The notes: generated by a model from the letters alone, not told the origin. 64,000 nt of DNA from an uncultured Lachnospiraceae bacterium (GCA_910578475.1 CAJTRK010000017.1:1-64000); one strand, 5' to 3'; shown: positions 1-9,278, numbered from the stretch's first letter. Numbers and translations: made by a program.

Positions 1-32
1 GTTTTTTATGCCCGGAGCCTGCCATGTTCCTG

Positions 33-257
33 TCAGTCGTCAGGGAATTTAGATTTGAGCATTGCTTCCGCCCTATTTGCGCGCTCATGTTCCCGTCTCC
101 ATAATTCATTATTTATTTCTATGTTTTTGCCGCATGCAAGGAGCGTAAAAAAGAGGGCTGTCCGTAAATCCTCTTCGGGAACCTGTGCAACGGCGGACAT
201 GAGTTCGTCACGGTCCGTTATCCCGGCTAATGATTTGAAATCTTCAAAAGTGAACAT
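33..257 (-). CDS. Small hypothetical protein (74 aa)
   Basis: I do not recognise this protein. I start it at the ATG at 255-257 because a strong AAGGAGG-type ribosome site lies just upstream on the minus strand; the longer open frame to 314 has no such site. The product is soluble, acidic and probably all-helical: an N-terminal MFTFEDFKSLAG segment, a central hydrophobic stretch (LRTALFFTLLACG) and a charged helical tail rich in Glu, Arg and Ala. There is no signal peptide. The length and strong ribosome site support a real gene; no function can be assigned. Confidence 0.6.
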   Translation of the reverse strand: MFTFEDFKSLAGITDRDELMSAVAQVPEEDLRTALFFTLLACGKNIEINNELWRREHERANRAEAMLKSKFPDD

Positions 258-346
258 ACTTTTCCTCCTTCTGTGTGATAAGTCTATTATAAAGGCAGTC
301 TGTGAGGAAAGCAATAAACAGAAAAATCATTCAGAAAAAGGCGTAA

Positions 347-553
347 ATGGATTACAGCGTGAACAATAAAGCTGATATTGTGAAAGCCGTAATACGCATT
401 GCTGAGTAGACAGTGAATGAAGCGGCAGGTGAAAGTCTGGCATTCTTGCGGTTGGGGGATGTTACGGTTGAGACATATTTGGGAAAACGGGGTAAAGTTT
501 TTATGCTTACGGGTCCGAATAAAGAGAAAATCGAATGCAGCCAGTATTTATAG
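347..553 (+). pseudogene. Degenerate small ORF with internal stop
   Basis: From the ATG at 347 the frame reads a coherent soluble peptide, then a TAG at 407-409, then continues in the same frame for about 47 codons to a second TAG at 551-553. The downstream part (for example LRLGDVTVETYLGKRGKVF) looks like normal protein. One substitution (GAG or CAG to TAG) would explain it. It could instead be two tiny ORFs or chance. No family is recognised. The next ribosome site (GGAGAGGAGG) begins directly after it. Confidence 0.3.
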
Positions 554-571
554 AAGGAGAGGAGGATGGTA

Positions 572-1952
572 ATGGAGCAGAAGAACACGGATGTAAAAGT
601 GCCATTGATTAGTAAGATTGCCTATGGCATGGGGGATGTAGGATGTAATTTCAGCTGGATGTTTGTAGGGAATTTCCTGATGATATTCTATACGGACGTT
701 TTCGGGATAGGGATGAGCGCGGTGGCAGGACTGATGCTGTTTTCAAGATTCTGGGATGCAGTCAATGACCCTGTGATTGGCGGATTGAGCGATAAGACGC
801 ATACGAGGTGGGGGAGATACCGCCCATGGCTTTTGATTGCCGCACCGCTGACCGCTTTGGTATTGATGCTGACCTTCTGGGCGCATCCGAACTGGTCATC
901 TACCGCCAAAATCATATATATGGCAGTTACTTACTGCATTCTGGTATTGGGTTATACCTGCGTCAATATCCCTTACGGAACTTTGTGCGGTGCAATGACG
1001 CAGAATATAGAAGAACGGGCAAAGATTAATACGTTCCGTTCCGTCAGTGCGATGGTCGCCATCGGCATTATCAATATCATAACGGTTCCCCTAATCACAG
1101 CGCTTGGGAAGGGGAATGACAAGGGGGATATCTTTTAATCGCGGTGATATACGGGTGTATTTTTGCCGCATGCCACATCTTCTGTTTTGCAAAGACAAAA
1201 GAGGTCGTGGAAGTGCCGGAAAAAGAAAAAATGTCTCTGAAATTACAGTTATCTGCTGTTTCGAAAAACAGGCCGTATCTGATTGCGGTGGCAGGGCAGT
1301 TTCTGTTCGGGGTGGCGCTTTGCTTTATGGAAGAAATGCGGATGCGCTTTATTATTTTACATATGTGGAGGGAAATCAGGCATTATTCAGTACCTACTCT
1401 CTTTTCATCATCATCCCGTCCATTATCGGCGCAGCCTGCTTCCCGATGGTGTTCCGGCTGACAAACAATAAAGGGCGTTCTGCCTCCTTGTTTGCGCTGC
1501 TTACGGGAATTAGCATGTTTTGTATGTACTTTTTTACAGTTGGGAAATCACCTGTTCCGTTTTACCTGTTTTCGTGTCTGGCACAGTTTTTCTTTTCCGG
1601 GTTTAACACAGCAATCTACGCCATCGTACCGGACTGTGTGGAGTATGGGGAATGGAAAACAGGGCTCCGTAACGACGGTTTCCAATATGCGTTTATTTCT
1701 TTGGGAAATAAGATAGGAATGGCAATCGGGACTTCTGTGCTGGCAGGTGTTTTAGGCAGCTTCGGATATGTAGCGAATCAGCAGCAGAATCCGGCAGTAC
1801 TGGCTGTAATCAAGCATTCTTTTACCACGGTTCCCGGTGTGCTTTGGATTATAACAGCGGCAGTTTTATTTTTCTACCGCCTGAATAAGAAAGCGTACAA
1901 CAAGATTGTGCGGGAGATTCAGGAAAGAAAGGAGAATGAAAAAAATGAATGA
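572..1952 (+). pseudogene. GPH-family sugar:cation symporter, two frameshifts
   Basis: The three forward frames together give one MelB-type glycoside-pentoside-hexuronide symporter of about 455 residues, with about 12 membrane segments. Visible hallmarks are the N-terminal YGMGDVGCNF segment, DAVNDPVIGGLSDKTHTRWGRYRPW (loop 2-3; quoted as two adjoining short pieces DAVNDPVIGGLSD and KTHTRWGRYRPW) and the C-half GRNADALYYFTYVEGN and PDCVEYGEWKTG. The frame changes near the G5 run at 1123-1127 and again near the T3 run at 1324-1326. Each is explained by one missing base in a homopolymer, so sequencing error is a live alternative to true decay. Start ATG at 572 follows GGAGAGGAGGATGGTA. It overlaps the fructokinase gene, consistent with a sugar uptake and phosphorylation operon. 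Confidence 0.8.
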
Positions 1953-3153
1953 TGTAGTTGCAATGGGAGAGCTGTTAATTGATTTTATCCAAAATGACAC
2001 CGGCGACAAAGGGACCCCGATATTTGAGGCAAATCCGGGCGGTGCGCCGTGTAATGTGCTGGCAATGCTTTCGCGTCTGGGGTATTCGACTGCGTTTATT
2101 GGAAAAGTGGGGGATGATTATTTCGGGCGGATGCTTGGGAAAACAATCCGGGAAACGGGGATTTCAGATGAAGGGCTGCTGTATGACCGTCATGTAAACA
2201 CTACGCTTGCTCTGGTTCATACGCTGCCGGGTGGAGACCGGGTTTTTTCCTTTTACAGAAAACCGGGAGCGGATATCATGCTGACGGATGAGGAAGTGAA
2301 CCGGAAACTGATAGATAAATGCAGGGTATTCCATTTTGGTTCCCTTTCCCTTACAAATGAACCGGTGGCAGCAGCAACCAAAGCGGCTGTTGCGTATGCA
2401 AGAAACGCAGGAAAACTGATTTCCTTTGACCCCAATTTACGGGAGCCCTTATGGGAGAATGAAGAACAGGCAAAAGCGGCAATCTGGTATGGAATCGGGG
2501 AATGTGATGTTTTAAAGATTGCGGACAATGAGATAAAGTGGCTGACCGGAAAAGAAGATTATGATGAAGGCGTGCATAGGATTCAAGAGCGGTCAAACGT
2601 TAAGCTGGTCAATGTAACTTTGGGGAAAGAAGGAAGCCTTGCATATTATATGAATCAGAAATATTATGGCAGACCGTTTCTAAGTGACAGGACGATTGAC
2701 ACCACAGGAGCAGGGGATACCTTTTGTGCCTGTGTAATCGGCTTTTTGTTGGAGCATGGATTGGATGGTCTGAAGGAGGCGGATTTGGAAAATATGCTTT
2801 CTTTTGCAAATGCGGCGGCATCCATTGTGACAACCAGAAAAGGAGCAATCCTCTCCATGCCGGACAGGAAAGAGGTAGATGCCCTGCTTGTAAATTATGG
2901 GCAGGAACAGGTGGTACAAAAAACTGCAAAATCCTTTGATATCCTGCTTGGCTCCGTAGATAAGGTGAAAGCGTTTGTCAATGATATGAGCAACATAGAA
3001 GGAGATGTACTCCTTTGTGTGGGAAAGTATGTGATTGATGCCAAATCAATCATGGGAATTTTCAGTTTGGAGCTGTCAAAACCGTTACGGCTTGAAATTG
3101 AGGACTGGAAAGAAGAGTATGCGGCAGTTATTGAAAGATATTTGCGCCGGTAA
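1945..3153 (+). CDS. Fructokinase (PfkB family) with C-terminal HPr-like domain
   Basis: Residues 1-320 are a PfkB-type carbohydrate kinase: N-terminal GELLIDF, substrate motif NPGGAPCNVLAMLSRLG, and the catalytic/anion-hole signature DTTGAGDTF at about 252-260. It would phosphorylate fructose or a similar hexose with ATP in the cytoplasm. The protein is about 80 residues longer than usual. The extra tail (about 331-402) has the layout of HPr-like proteins, including DAKSIMGIFSLELSKP around K367-S368, but lacks an obvious active-site histidine. I choose ATG 1945 because AAGGAG lies about 10 bases upstream; ATG 1936 in the same frame is too close to it. It overlaps the end of the broken transporter gene. 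Confidence 0.9.
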   Translation: MNDVVAMGELLIDFIQNDTGDKGTPIFEANPGGAPCNVLAMLSRLGYSTAFIGKVGDDYFGRMLGKTIRETGISDEGLLYDRHVNTTLALVHTLPGGDRVFSFYRKPGADIMLTDEEVNRKLIDKCRVFHFGSLSLTNEPVAAATKAAVAYARNAGKLISFDPNLREPLWENEEQAKAAIWYGIGECDVLKIADNEIKWLTGKEDYDEGVHRIQERSNVKLVNVTLGKEGSLAYYMNQKYYGRPFLSDRTIDTTGAGDTFCACVIGFLLEHGLDGLKEADLENMLSFANAAASIVTTRKGAILSMPDRKEVDALLVNYGQEQVVQKTAKSFDILLGSVDKVKAFVNDMSNIEGDVLLCVGKYVIDAKSIMGIFSLELSKPLRLEIEDWKEEYAAVIERYLRR

Positions 3154-3177
3154 GCAAATGTTCCGCCTTTTGGGTGC

Positions 3178-3222
3178 AAAAGACGCATGGTTCACAATCT
3201 GCTGTTCCATGCGTCTTTTTTT
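3178..3222 (+). terminator. Rho-independent terminator after fructokinase
   Basis: A 13-base arm AAAAGACGCATGG at 3178-3190 pairs with CCATGCGTCTTTT starting at 3207, followed by a T run to 3222. The loop is 16 bases. It ends the transporter-fructokinase transcript. Confidence 0.9.
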
Positions 3223-3259
3223 AATCTATAGGAAATTGCGACAGTGTAAACCATTCAAG

Positions 3260-3330
3260 GAGAATGCGAAGCATTCTCAGAGTTTGCCGCAGGCATACTC
3301 TTAATGTTCGCTGCCGAGCGACGATTTTTT
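3260..3330. repeat. Three consecutive hairpins in the convergent gap
   Basis: GAGAATGC-GAA-GCATTCTC (3260-3278) is a perfect 8-bp stem. AGAGTTTGCC-GCA-GGCATACTCT (3279-3301) is a 10-bp stem with one mismatch. TCGCT-GCCG-AGCGA (3308-3321) is a 5-bp stem followed by a T run. The stems abut each other in the gap between two convergent genes. It may be a mobile intergenic repeat or a compound terminator. Confidence 0.6.
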
Positions 3331-3360
3331 ATTGCCCTTTTTGTATCAGAACTGTGGTAA

Positions 3361-4371
3361 TCATGAAATGAATTTCATTCTTGTATCTTCAATAAACTTT
3401 TTGCGTGATGGGTTTCCCTCAACTCTGAAAATCTTTTTGTTTTTCACATCGTAAATGACTGACCACACCGTATCTGCGCCTTTATTTCTTTCATATTGAC
3501 ACATAAAGCCGTATTTACCCGATAAAATATCCCTTGCTAATTCTAACGAAAAATGATTTTTATTTTCCCTTAGCGCATGGCAGGCAACCGAATATCTTTC
3601 ATCTGAACGCCAATCATCTATGGCATGGTTGTTGTAGCCTGTCATTTTTGGAGAAACAAAGCTGTTTGCAGCTGCAACAAAACAGTCCTGTTCTGTTGGC
3701 TTTATTACTTCAACATGGCTGCAATTACATTCTATAACAGCATAATTCCCCCAATTATCCATAACCGTCAGCGTTTGCTGTGAAGCAATGGGTATCTTAT
3801 TCAGGCTTTCAATCACTTCATCAGTAGTTTTACACTTTTCTAATAAATAGCGTACCAGCATACCTGAATTAAGCCCTGCTTTTATAATCTCAGGATAGAT
3901 AAATGTAAGGCCAACCGCTAAACCATATTCATTTATTCCGTCCTCCATTTCTATAAATGCGGTAGTATTTCCATTAAAGCCATATACCCCATTTAATTGA
4001 TACAAGCAATTCATATATAATTTTTCCAGTGCAACGAGAAAATCACTGTTTCTGCCAAAAATAAGATTATCCTTATCTTTAAATGCAAAACAAGTACAAT
4101 GATTACAAAACTCAAAGCAATACATACTCAACAGGAACGTATAAAAATTTTCATATCTGCTTTTTTGCCCGTCTGCCAATCCTTTGATTTCCTCTAAAAC
4201 TTCTGGATAGTATCTTTCGTAAACAGGCAGACAATCTCTTGCAAATGTTTTCCGTTCCTCTGTTATCCTGAAAGTGGGAGTCTGGTCTATTTTTTTCCCA
4301 TTTTTATACAACAGTTTTCCCCAATTATAGCCTGTTTCATAATGACTTTTGTTAAATCTTCCATGATACAT
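3361..4371 (-). CDS. C45-type NTN hydrolase / acyltransferase-like protein
   Basis: The 336-residue product fits the acyl-CoA:6-aminopenicillanic-acid acyltransferase (peptidase C45) superfamily. These enzymes cleave themselves to expose an N-terminal cysteine and hydrolyse or transfer amide-linked acyl groups. The likely nucleophile is C92 in HCTCFAF, followed by the family-typical GRNSDF (canonical GRNxDW). Later motifs include NEYGLAVGL, a VIECN strand and a C-terminal VWSVIYDVKNKKIFRVEG strand pair. There is no signal peptide, so it is probably cytoplasmic. ATG 4371 is chosen because AGGAGG lies seven bases upstream; the longer frame to 4428 has none. The substrate is unknown; choloylglycine hydrolase-like or peptide amidase activity is possible. 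Confidence 0.8.
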   Translation of the reverse strand: MYHGRFNKSHYETGYNWGKLLYKNGKKIDQTPTFRITEERKTFARDCLPVYERYYPEVLEEIKGLADGQKSRYENFYTFLLSMYCFEFCNHCTCFAFKDKDNLIFGRNSDFLVALEKLYMNCLYQLNGVYGFNGNTTAFIEMEDGINEYGLAVGLTFIYPEIIKAGLNSGMLVRYLLEKCKTTDEVIESLNKIPIASQQTLTVMDNWGNYAVIECNCSHVEVIKPTEQDCFVAAANSFVSPKMTGYNNHAIDDWRSDERYSVACHALRENKNHFSLELARDILSGKYGFMCQYERNKGADTVWSVIYDVKNKKIFRVEGNPSRKKFIEDTRMKFIS

Positions 4372-4800
4372 TTCTGTTCCTCCTGCTATTTTTTTGAGTA
4401 GGCGCCCGCTCTGATAAAATGTTAACAAAATAAAAAATTTAAGTCAATGAAATAAAATTACATATATACTTTTTTCTGTGTTCTGCGCAATCAGCATTTG
4501 TCCTGCGCTTTTTCTCTGCTTTTCGCGGTTTGCCGCTGTTTGTTCCTGCTTTCTGTAACAGACATATGACTTTGGAAAGGAACAGGTCTCAGAAATCTCG
4601 TCCTGCCAGTGGCAGTCCTTTTTTATATCTTGAAATCATACAATTCATATCCTGGAAACTCCATGTTATTTCAAAACAATATTCTCAAAACAATATTTTC
4701 AAAACAGTCATTACACCCCAATACCCGTTCATGTCATGAACGAAACTTTGTCCGGATTTATGTCGATATATATAATATACCCAAAAAAGAGGTGATAAAG
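4372..4800. promoter_or_regulatory. Intergenic leader before the AgrA/AgrC-like pair
   Basis: This 429-base gap separates two divergent genes. It holds a short hairpin CTGCC-AGT-GGCAG (4603-4615) followed by TCCTTTTTTA, which resembles a leader terminator. It also holds three near-identical CAAAACA-containing units at about 4672-4710, spaced 14-15 bases, and a perfect dyad GTTCATG-T-CATGAAC at 4727-4741. I see no convincing gene for a signal peptide here. The repeats are placed where a LytTR regulator could bind, but they do not match a LytTR consensus I can recall. Confidence 0.4.
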
Positions 4801-5517
4801 ATGCTGTCAATAGCAGTATGTGATGATGAAGTCGTAGAATGCTGCAACATGGCAAGAAAAATTAAAGATATTCTGGAAGAGATGAAAATACCATGTATTG
4901 TCCGCCAGTTCTGGAGCGGTGAAAAACTGCTGCAGGCGCTGGAGGGTTTTGACATTGTTTTCCTTGATATTATTATGCGGGATTTGGATGGGATGAAAAC
5001 GGCACAGATTTTCCGAAAGAAGGCATTTGATAAGATACTGATTTTTGTGTCTTCCAGCAGGGAGTATGTGTTTGAGGCATATGACGTGGAGGCTTTTCAA
5101 TACCTGCTGAAGCCTGTGGATGAGGGGAAACTGAAGCGTGTACTGCAAAAAGCCGTTTTGAAAACAGAAAGCCGTTCGCAGGAGTTTATCATTTTAAGCA
5201 GAGACAGGCAGAAAAAGAAATTATTTCTTGATGATATATACTATTTCGAGATAAAAGGAAGAATGGTTGATGTTCATGGGCCGGAAGGCATTTTTACATA
5301 TTATGAGCAGATAGGGACATTGGAGAACAGATTACGGGAGAAAGGGTTTTTCAGGTGTCATAAAAGCTATCTGATAAATCTGAAATACGTTGAGAGGTAT
5401 AACAGGCAGGAAGTGATTCTGGAAAACGGGAAGAAAATCGTGATTGCGAAAAGAAGGTACGATAAGTTTGTGCAGGAGGCGCTTAAAGTTATGCGGGAAA
5501 ATGGAGGGATACTGTGA
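4801..5517 (+). CDS. LytTR-family response regulator (AgrA-like)
   Basis: The 238-residue protein has a receiver domain (about 1-120) with acidic pocket CDDE at 7-10 and phosphoacceptor D56 in VFLDIIMRDLDG. The conserved lysine lies in YLLKPVDEGKL. A LytTR DNA-binding domain follows (about 135-235), with FFRCHKSYLINLKYVERYN typical of the family. It probably binds direct repeats upstream of target promoters after phosphorylation by the adjacent kinase. ATG 4801 follows GAGGTGATAAAG. Its stop overlaps the GTG of the kinase gene, so the two are translationally coupled. Confidence 0.92.
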   Translation: MLSIAVCDDEVVECCNMARKIKDILEEMKIPCIVRQFWSGEKLLQALEGFDIVFLDIIMRDLDGMKTAQIFRKKAFDKILIFVSSSREYVFEAYDVEAFQYLLKPVDEGKLKRVLQKAVLKTESRSQEFIILSRDRQKKKLFLDDIYYFEIKGRMVDVHGPEGIFTYYEQIGTLENRLREKGFFRCHKSYLINLKYVERYNRQEVILENGKKIVIAKRRYDKFVQEALKVMRENGGIL

Positions 5518-6893
5518 AACAACTCTTAGACTTTGTGGATATTTTCATCATTGCGCCATTCTTCCTGGGGTATCTGTGGGCAGCAGATAAATTTTGTAAA
5601 AAATTTCTGGGGGCTTCAAAAAGAAGGGAAGGGCTGTTTTTGATTTTTGCTTTTTGTGGCTGGCTGCTTTGTATTATTTTGGGTCAGATGTCTTTCGCTC
5701 TGTATACTTTTTTTGTGCTGACACGTCCTGTATTCTTTATGGGATTGGTGATGCTGCTATTCCGGTCAGACAGGGAAAAAAGGATTCTGGCTGCATCCGT
5801 GCTGATGGTGGCTGTAAGGCTGGTAACAAATTTCTGCGCTTCTTTTTTATCATGTCTGGAACTGTTTTTCCTGCACATGGTAAAAAAGATTCCGGAACCA
5901 TTTGGCAACGAATGGACAGGCGGATTGATTAGTGGTGTCAGCTGCTGTTTTGCCATATTGTCCGTATACTGGATGTCGAAGCATCTGGAGTCTGTTTTTT
6001 GTGACAAGCCGAAAAAATGGTATGTTATACTGGCAGTTCCTTTACTTGTGATTATTACTGTGTATGATGTGGCGAGCCTGGGTGCGAGTAATGGCATTAT
6101 GGTCAGGAGCGGGGGCAATATGAGCCTGTATTATGACCAGATTTTCAGTCATGCGGAATTTATGGTTCTGGCGCTTCTGTCCATGTCTGCGGCAGGGTTT
6201 TATGTGTTTGGGATGAACCGCATTTATCTGGAGCAGGAAAAGAGCGGCCGGTATCATTCGCAGATTGCGGTTTACAAAATGCTGGCAGAGCAGCACAGGC
6301 AGTCGGAGCGGCTGCGGCATGACATGAAAAACCACATTGTTGCCCTGTCGGCCCTGTCAAAGAATAAAGAATGGGAAAAGCTGGATGACTACCTGAAAAA
6401 TATGGAGGGCATTGCCCTGGATGCGGCCGGGGATATAACAGGGAATAAGGCGGTGGATGCGCTCCTTTATCAGAAGCGGAAACAGGCGGAAGCGGAAAAC
6501 ATCATATGGGAATGTGACGTGCAGATGCCAAAAGAGAGATGTATCAATGAGTTTGACCTGTGCGTACTGTTTGGAAACATCCTGGACAATGCATTGGAAG
6601 CGTGTGGAAGGATGCAGAAAGATGAACGCCGTTTTATCAATATTCAGGCAAAAACGGTAAAGAAATGTTTTTTGCTCGAAGTAAAAAACAGTATGGACAG
6701 GACGGAAAAGTATATAGATGGATTTACGAATAAAAGGAATTCGCAGGAACATGGAATCGGCCTGCTGAATGTATTCGATGTGGTGAATAAGTATAACGGA
6801 GGAGTGAATACAGAAGCCGAAAACGGTATTTTCGTAATATCCGTTTTAATGCCGTTTCCGGATGCCGTATATGACAGGAAAACGGCTGTTTAA
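5514..6893 (+). CDS. GHKL sensor histidine kinase (AgrC-like)
   Basis: The 459-residue kinase has six or so membrane segments in residues 1-235 and a cytoplasmic catalytic half. The phosphorylated histidine is H269 in LRHDMKNHIVALS, typical of AgrC/ComD kinases. The ATP-binding N box is GNILDNALEAC (N359) and the G box is EHGIGLLNVFDVV. It starts with GTG, preceded by GGAGGGATACT and overlapping the regulator stop by four bases. AgrC-type kinases normally sense secreted peptides, but no peptide or AgrB-like processing gene is visible nearby, so the ligand is unknown. Confidence 0.92.
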   Translation: MKQLLDFVDIFIIAPFFLGYLWAADKFCKKFLGASKRREGLFLIFAFCGWLLCIILGQMSFALYTFFVLTRPVFFMGLVMLLFRSDREKRILAASVLMVAVRLVTNFCASFLSCLELFFLHMVKKIPEPFGNEWTGGLISGVSCCFAILSVYWMSKHLESVFCDKPKKWYVILAVPLLVIITVYDVASLGASNGIMVRSGGNMSLYYDQIFSHAEFMVLALLSMSAAGFYVFGMNRIYLEQEKSGRYHSQIAVYKMLAEQHRQSERLRHDMKNHIVALSALSKNKEWEKLDDYLKNMEGIALDAAGDITGNKAVDALLYQKRKQAEAENIIWECDVQMPKERCINEFDLCVLFGNILDNALEACGRMQKDERRFINIQAKTVKKCFLLEVKNSMDRTEKYIDGFTNKRNSQEHGIGLLNVFDVVNKYNGGVNTEAENGIFVISVLMPFPDAVYDRKTAV

Positions 6894-6990
6894 AGCATGA
6901 ATCTAATATTGCGTATCCGCATTGCCGAATAAATAAACGAGAGGGCTTTGTGCTCTGAAAACGGCAATAGATAAGAAGGAGAAAGCGTAT

Positions 6991-7650
6991 ATGGAAATTG
7001 GTGCTTCAGAGTATGCCATGCACTTGCGGAATGGCATGAAAGCGGACAGCGTGTATCTGGAATCTCAACGATGCCAAAATACAAATCAGAAAGTGTTAAA
7101 CAGAGATACTTTGGAAATTTCCCATTTGGCAAATAACAGAGAAAAGATAATGGAAAAGATAAAACATACTGCTATGCAGTCGGCGACATCTTTTAGCGAT
7201 ATGAGGGCCGGAATCTTAAAGGAAGTCAGGGAAAAAAGGGGACAGTATGGGTATTCCGATGTTGTGAATGCCTGTGGACTGAGTTATGCGAAGCTGTATT
7301 CTGAAATCGAAGAGCGACATGAAAATGAACGATACTATCATGCGGATGGGACTTTGCTGACAAAAGAAGATGAAATCGAATGGCTGGATATGCAATATGA
7401 CCAGGAAGTGGCATGGCAGAAATCCTGCGCCAGAATAGCGGCACAAGGGCAGGCGTTTCAAGGGAATATTTCTGAAATCCCCACAAAAGAAATCGAAGAA
7501 TTGGAAAACATTTTTTATCAGGCGAAAGATGCTTATAGGAAGATGTACCGGGAAAGCGGGCAGGTGGGAGGACAGCTTGTATTACAGAATTTTGTTTTTG
7601 GAAACAGTCGGATATATGAGGCGCTGGACAGCTTAGGAAGTATGGCATGA
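6991..7650 (+). CDS. Unknown 219-aa soluble protein
   Basis: I cannot place this protein in a family. It has no signal peptide or membrane segment and is rich in charged helical sequence. A central segment around HENERYYHADGTLLTKEDEIEWLD is the most distinctive part and may be a small conserved domain. ATG 6991 follows AAGGAGAAAGCGTAT. The next gene in the same direction is a PPC-like protein of unknown role and then a flagellin. The three may belong to one surface or motility function, but that is based only on position. The 97 bases upstream hold nothing I can name. Confidence 0.65.
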   Translation: MEIGASEYAMHLRNGMKADSVYLESQRCQNTNQKVLNRDTLEISHLANNREKIMEKIKHTAMQSATSFSDMRAGILKEVREKRGQYGYSDVVNACGLSYAKLYSEIEERHENERYYHADGTLLTKEDEIEWLDMQYDQEVAWQKSCARIAAQGQAFQGNISEIPTKEIEELENIFYQAKDAYRKMYRESGQVGGQLVLQNFVFGNSRIYEALDSLGSMA

Positions 7651-7733
7651 GAGAACCGTTCAGATATCCATTATCAAGAAAGCACAGAGAGGCTGCCATT
7701 TGAAGAAAGTTGTAATAAGGGAGGACTTCGGGA

Positions 7734-9278
7734 ATGGGAATCAATCACATAAATGAACAGAGTTCGGAGTGGGGAGCGGCATTCAGGAAAAAGCCGGTAT
7801 ACTTCATGTCCGTAAAGGAGACAGAAGCATTTTTTGATGGGAAGCTGCGCATGAACATGGAGCTGAGAGAGGATACCTGCACACTCGGCAGCAATGACAC
7901 TTACCGCAGACAGCATACCACTTATGAGGTTTATGATAAGGACAGAGGCAGCGCGTTTCTGGATATGGGATTTCTGATTAAGGATGAGACCAGCAGTCTG
8001 AAAGGAAGTCTCAGTGATGAAAAGGACGTGGATTTTTATCATTTTTCCATACCCTTTAACCGCACCGTCCAGAATTACTTTGGTGTCGAAGTCTATATAG
8101 ATATGCCGGAAGGCTGCGATTATAATCTTACCCTGTATGACGAATACGGCAACCAGGTGGGGAAAGCAGAGTGGGACGGTACGGGACGGAAAACACTGGC
8201 AGTTCCTGATTGGGACACAAAGACCAGCCAATACTGCATCAAGGTAGAAAACGGAAATGGGGAGGAAGTTTCTCCGGACGATTATTATAAAATCAGTTTT
8301 CATGTTACCGAAAATAAGGAACATGAAAAAACAGATATTATTCGGGAAGCATTTGGGGAACTTCACAGCGCATACAGCCGGAAGGACGAGAACTGGCGGG
8401 AGTATCTTGATAAATATAATGCAGTTTTGCGGGAGACAGAGCAGAATTACAGAAAAGAGATGGAACAGCTCCACCGGAAGCAGTTTGAGAGTCTGCCGGA
8501 AGAAAAGAAATATAAAGGTGAACGCACAGTGGACGAACTGTTGCAGGACATGGCGGAAGGAAAGGATTTAAGTGATGCGGAGAGGGAATATGTGAAGATT
8601 TTTGCCAATCTGAAAGATATGGAAAAGGTACGGCAGAAAGCGGAGCTGAAAAACGGCTTTTCGGATGATTTTGCAAAGGAACTGGAAAGCATGGGAATTT
8701 CCCGTAATGACATCGAGGGGATGTGCGTAAAGATTGGGAGCAATGGAGATGTTACCGTGGATGGGATAGAGGATAGAGCTGTCCGGGAACAGGTGCGGAA
8801 ACTGACAGAGGAAAAGTACAGTGACCGGATGTACCGGTATTACATAGGGATTGCGGACAGTGTGGGTAATCTGCCCGCGAATGTATACCAGTATGCTGCG
8901 GATGTGCAGGAAGTCCGGCGTTATCTGAAAGGAGTTACGGGGGAGGATATATCTTTGGAGAATCTTTATCTGACGCCTGACGGGAAAATTGGAGGATTGC
9001 CGGAGAAGGCTGCTAATCTGATTAACAGGACAAAGGACAATGCAAAGATAGAGCGGATGAAGGATGCGCTTTCAGATATTATAGGGAATATCAGGATAAG
9101 CGGCGATTTGGGGATTCCTGATTTCACTTCGCAGTTCCGGTTTGGCAATGGGGAATTTGCAGTAGAGGACAGCGGTTTTGCCGCGGATATGGCTGCGCTG
9201 GACAGCCGGCTGACACCGCAGTCTTCCGACAATATGTATTCCGATATGTACAGATACCGGTTTAAAAAAGTTTTATAG
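7734..9278 (+). CDS. Unknown 514-aa protein with PPC-like beta domain
   Basis: Residues about 88-188 resemble a bacterial pre-peptidase C-terminal (PPC) domain: GSLSDEKDVDFYHFSI, then YNLTLYDEYGN, then a final ISFHV strand. These domains usually sit in secreted enzymes. Here there is no signal peptide and no protease domain. The remaining 320 residues are helical and charged, with segments such as LEKVRQKAELKNG-like coiled coil and a C-terminal MAALDSRLTPQ. ATG 7734 follows GGGAGG nine bases upstream. Its position just before a flagellin gene raises the possibility of a non-classical or flagellar export route, which is speculative. Confidence 0.7.
   Translation: MGINHINEQSSEWGAAFRKKPVYFMSVKETEAFFDGKLRMNMELREDTCTLGSNDTYRRQHTTYEVYDKDRGSAFLDMGFLIKDETSSLKGSLSDEKDVDFYHFSIPFNRTVQNYFGVEVYIDMPEGCDYNLTLYDEYGNQVGKAEWDGTGRKTLAVPDWDTKTSQYCIKVENGNGEEVSPDDYYKISFHVTENKEHEKTDIIREAFGELHSAYSRKDENWREYLDKYNAVLRETEQNYRKEMEQLHRKQFESLPEEKKYKGERTVDELLQDMAEGKDLSDAEREYVKIFANLKDMEKVRQKAELKNGFSDDFAKELESMGISRNDIEGMCVKIGSNGDVTVDGIEDRAVREQVRKLTEEKYSDRMYRYYIGIADSVGNLPANVYQYAADVQEVRRYLKGVTGEDISLENLYLTPDGKIGGLPEKAANLINRTKDNAKIERMKDALSDIIGNIRISGDLGIPDFTSQFRFGNGEFAVEDSGFAADMAALDSRLTPQSSDNMYSDMYRYRFKKVL

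Noticed and set aside
6894..6990. Small RNA or peptide gene after the AgrC-like kinase
   Set aside because: Only an 11-codon frame without support and no terminator hairpin.
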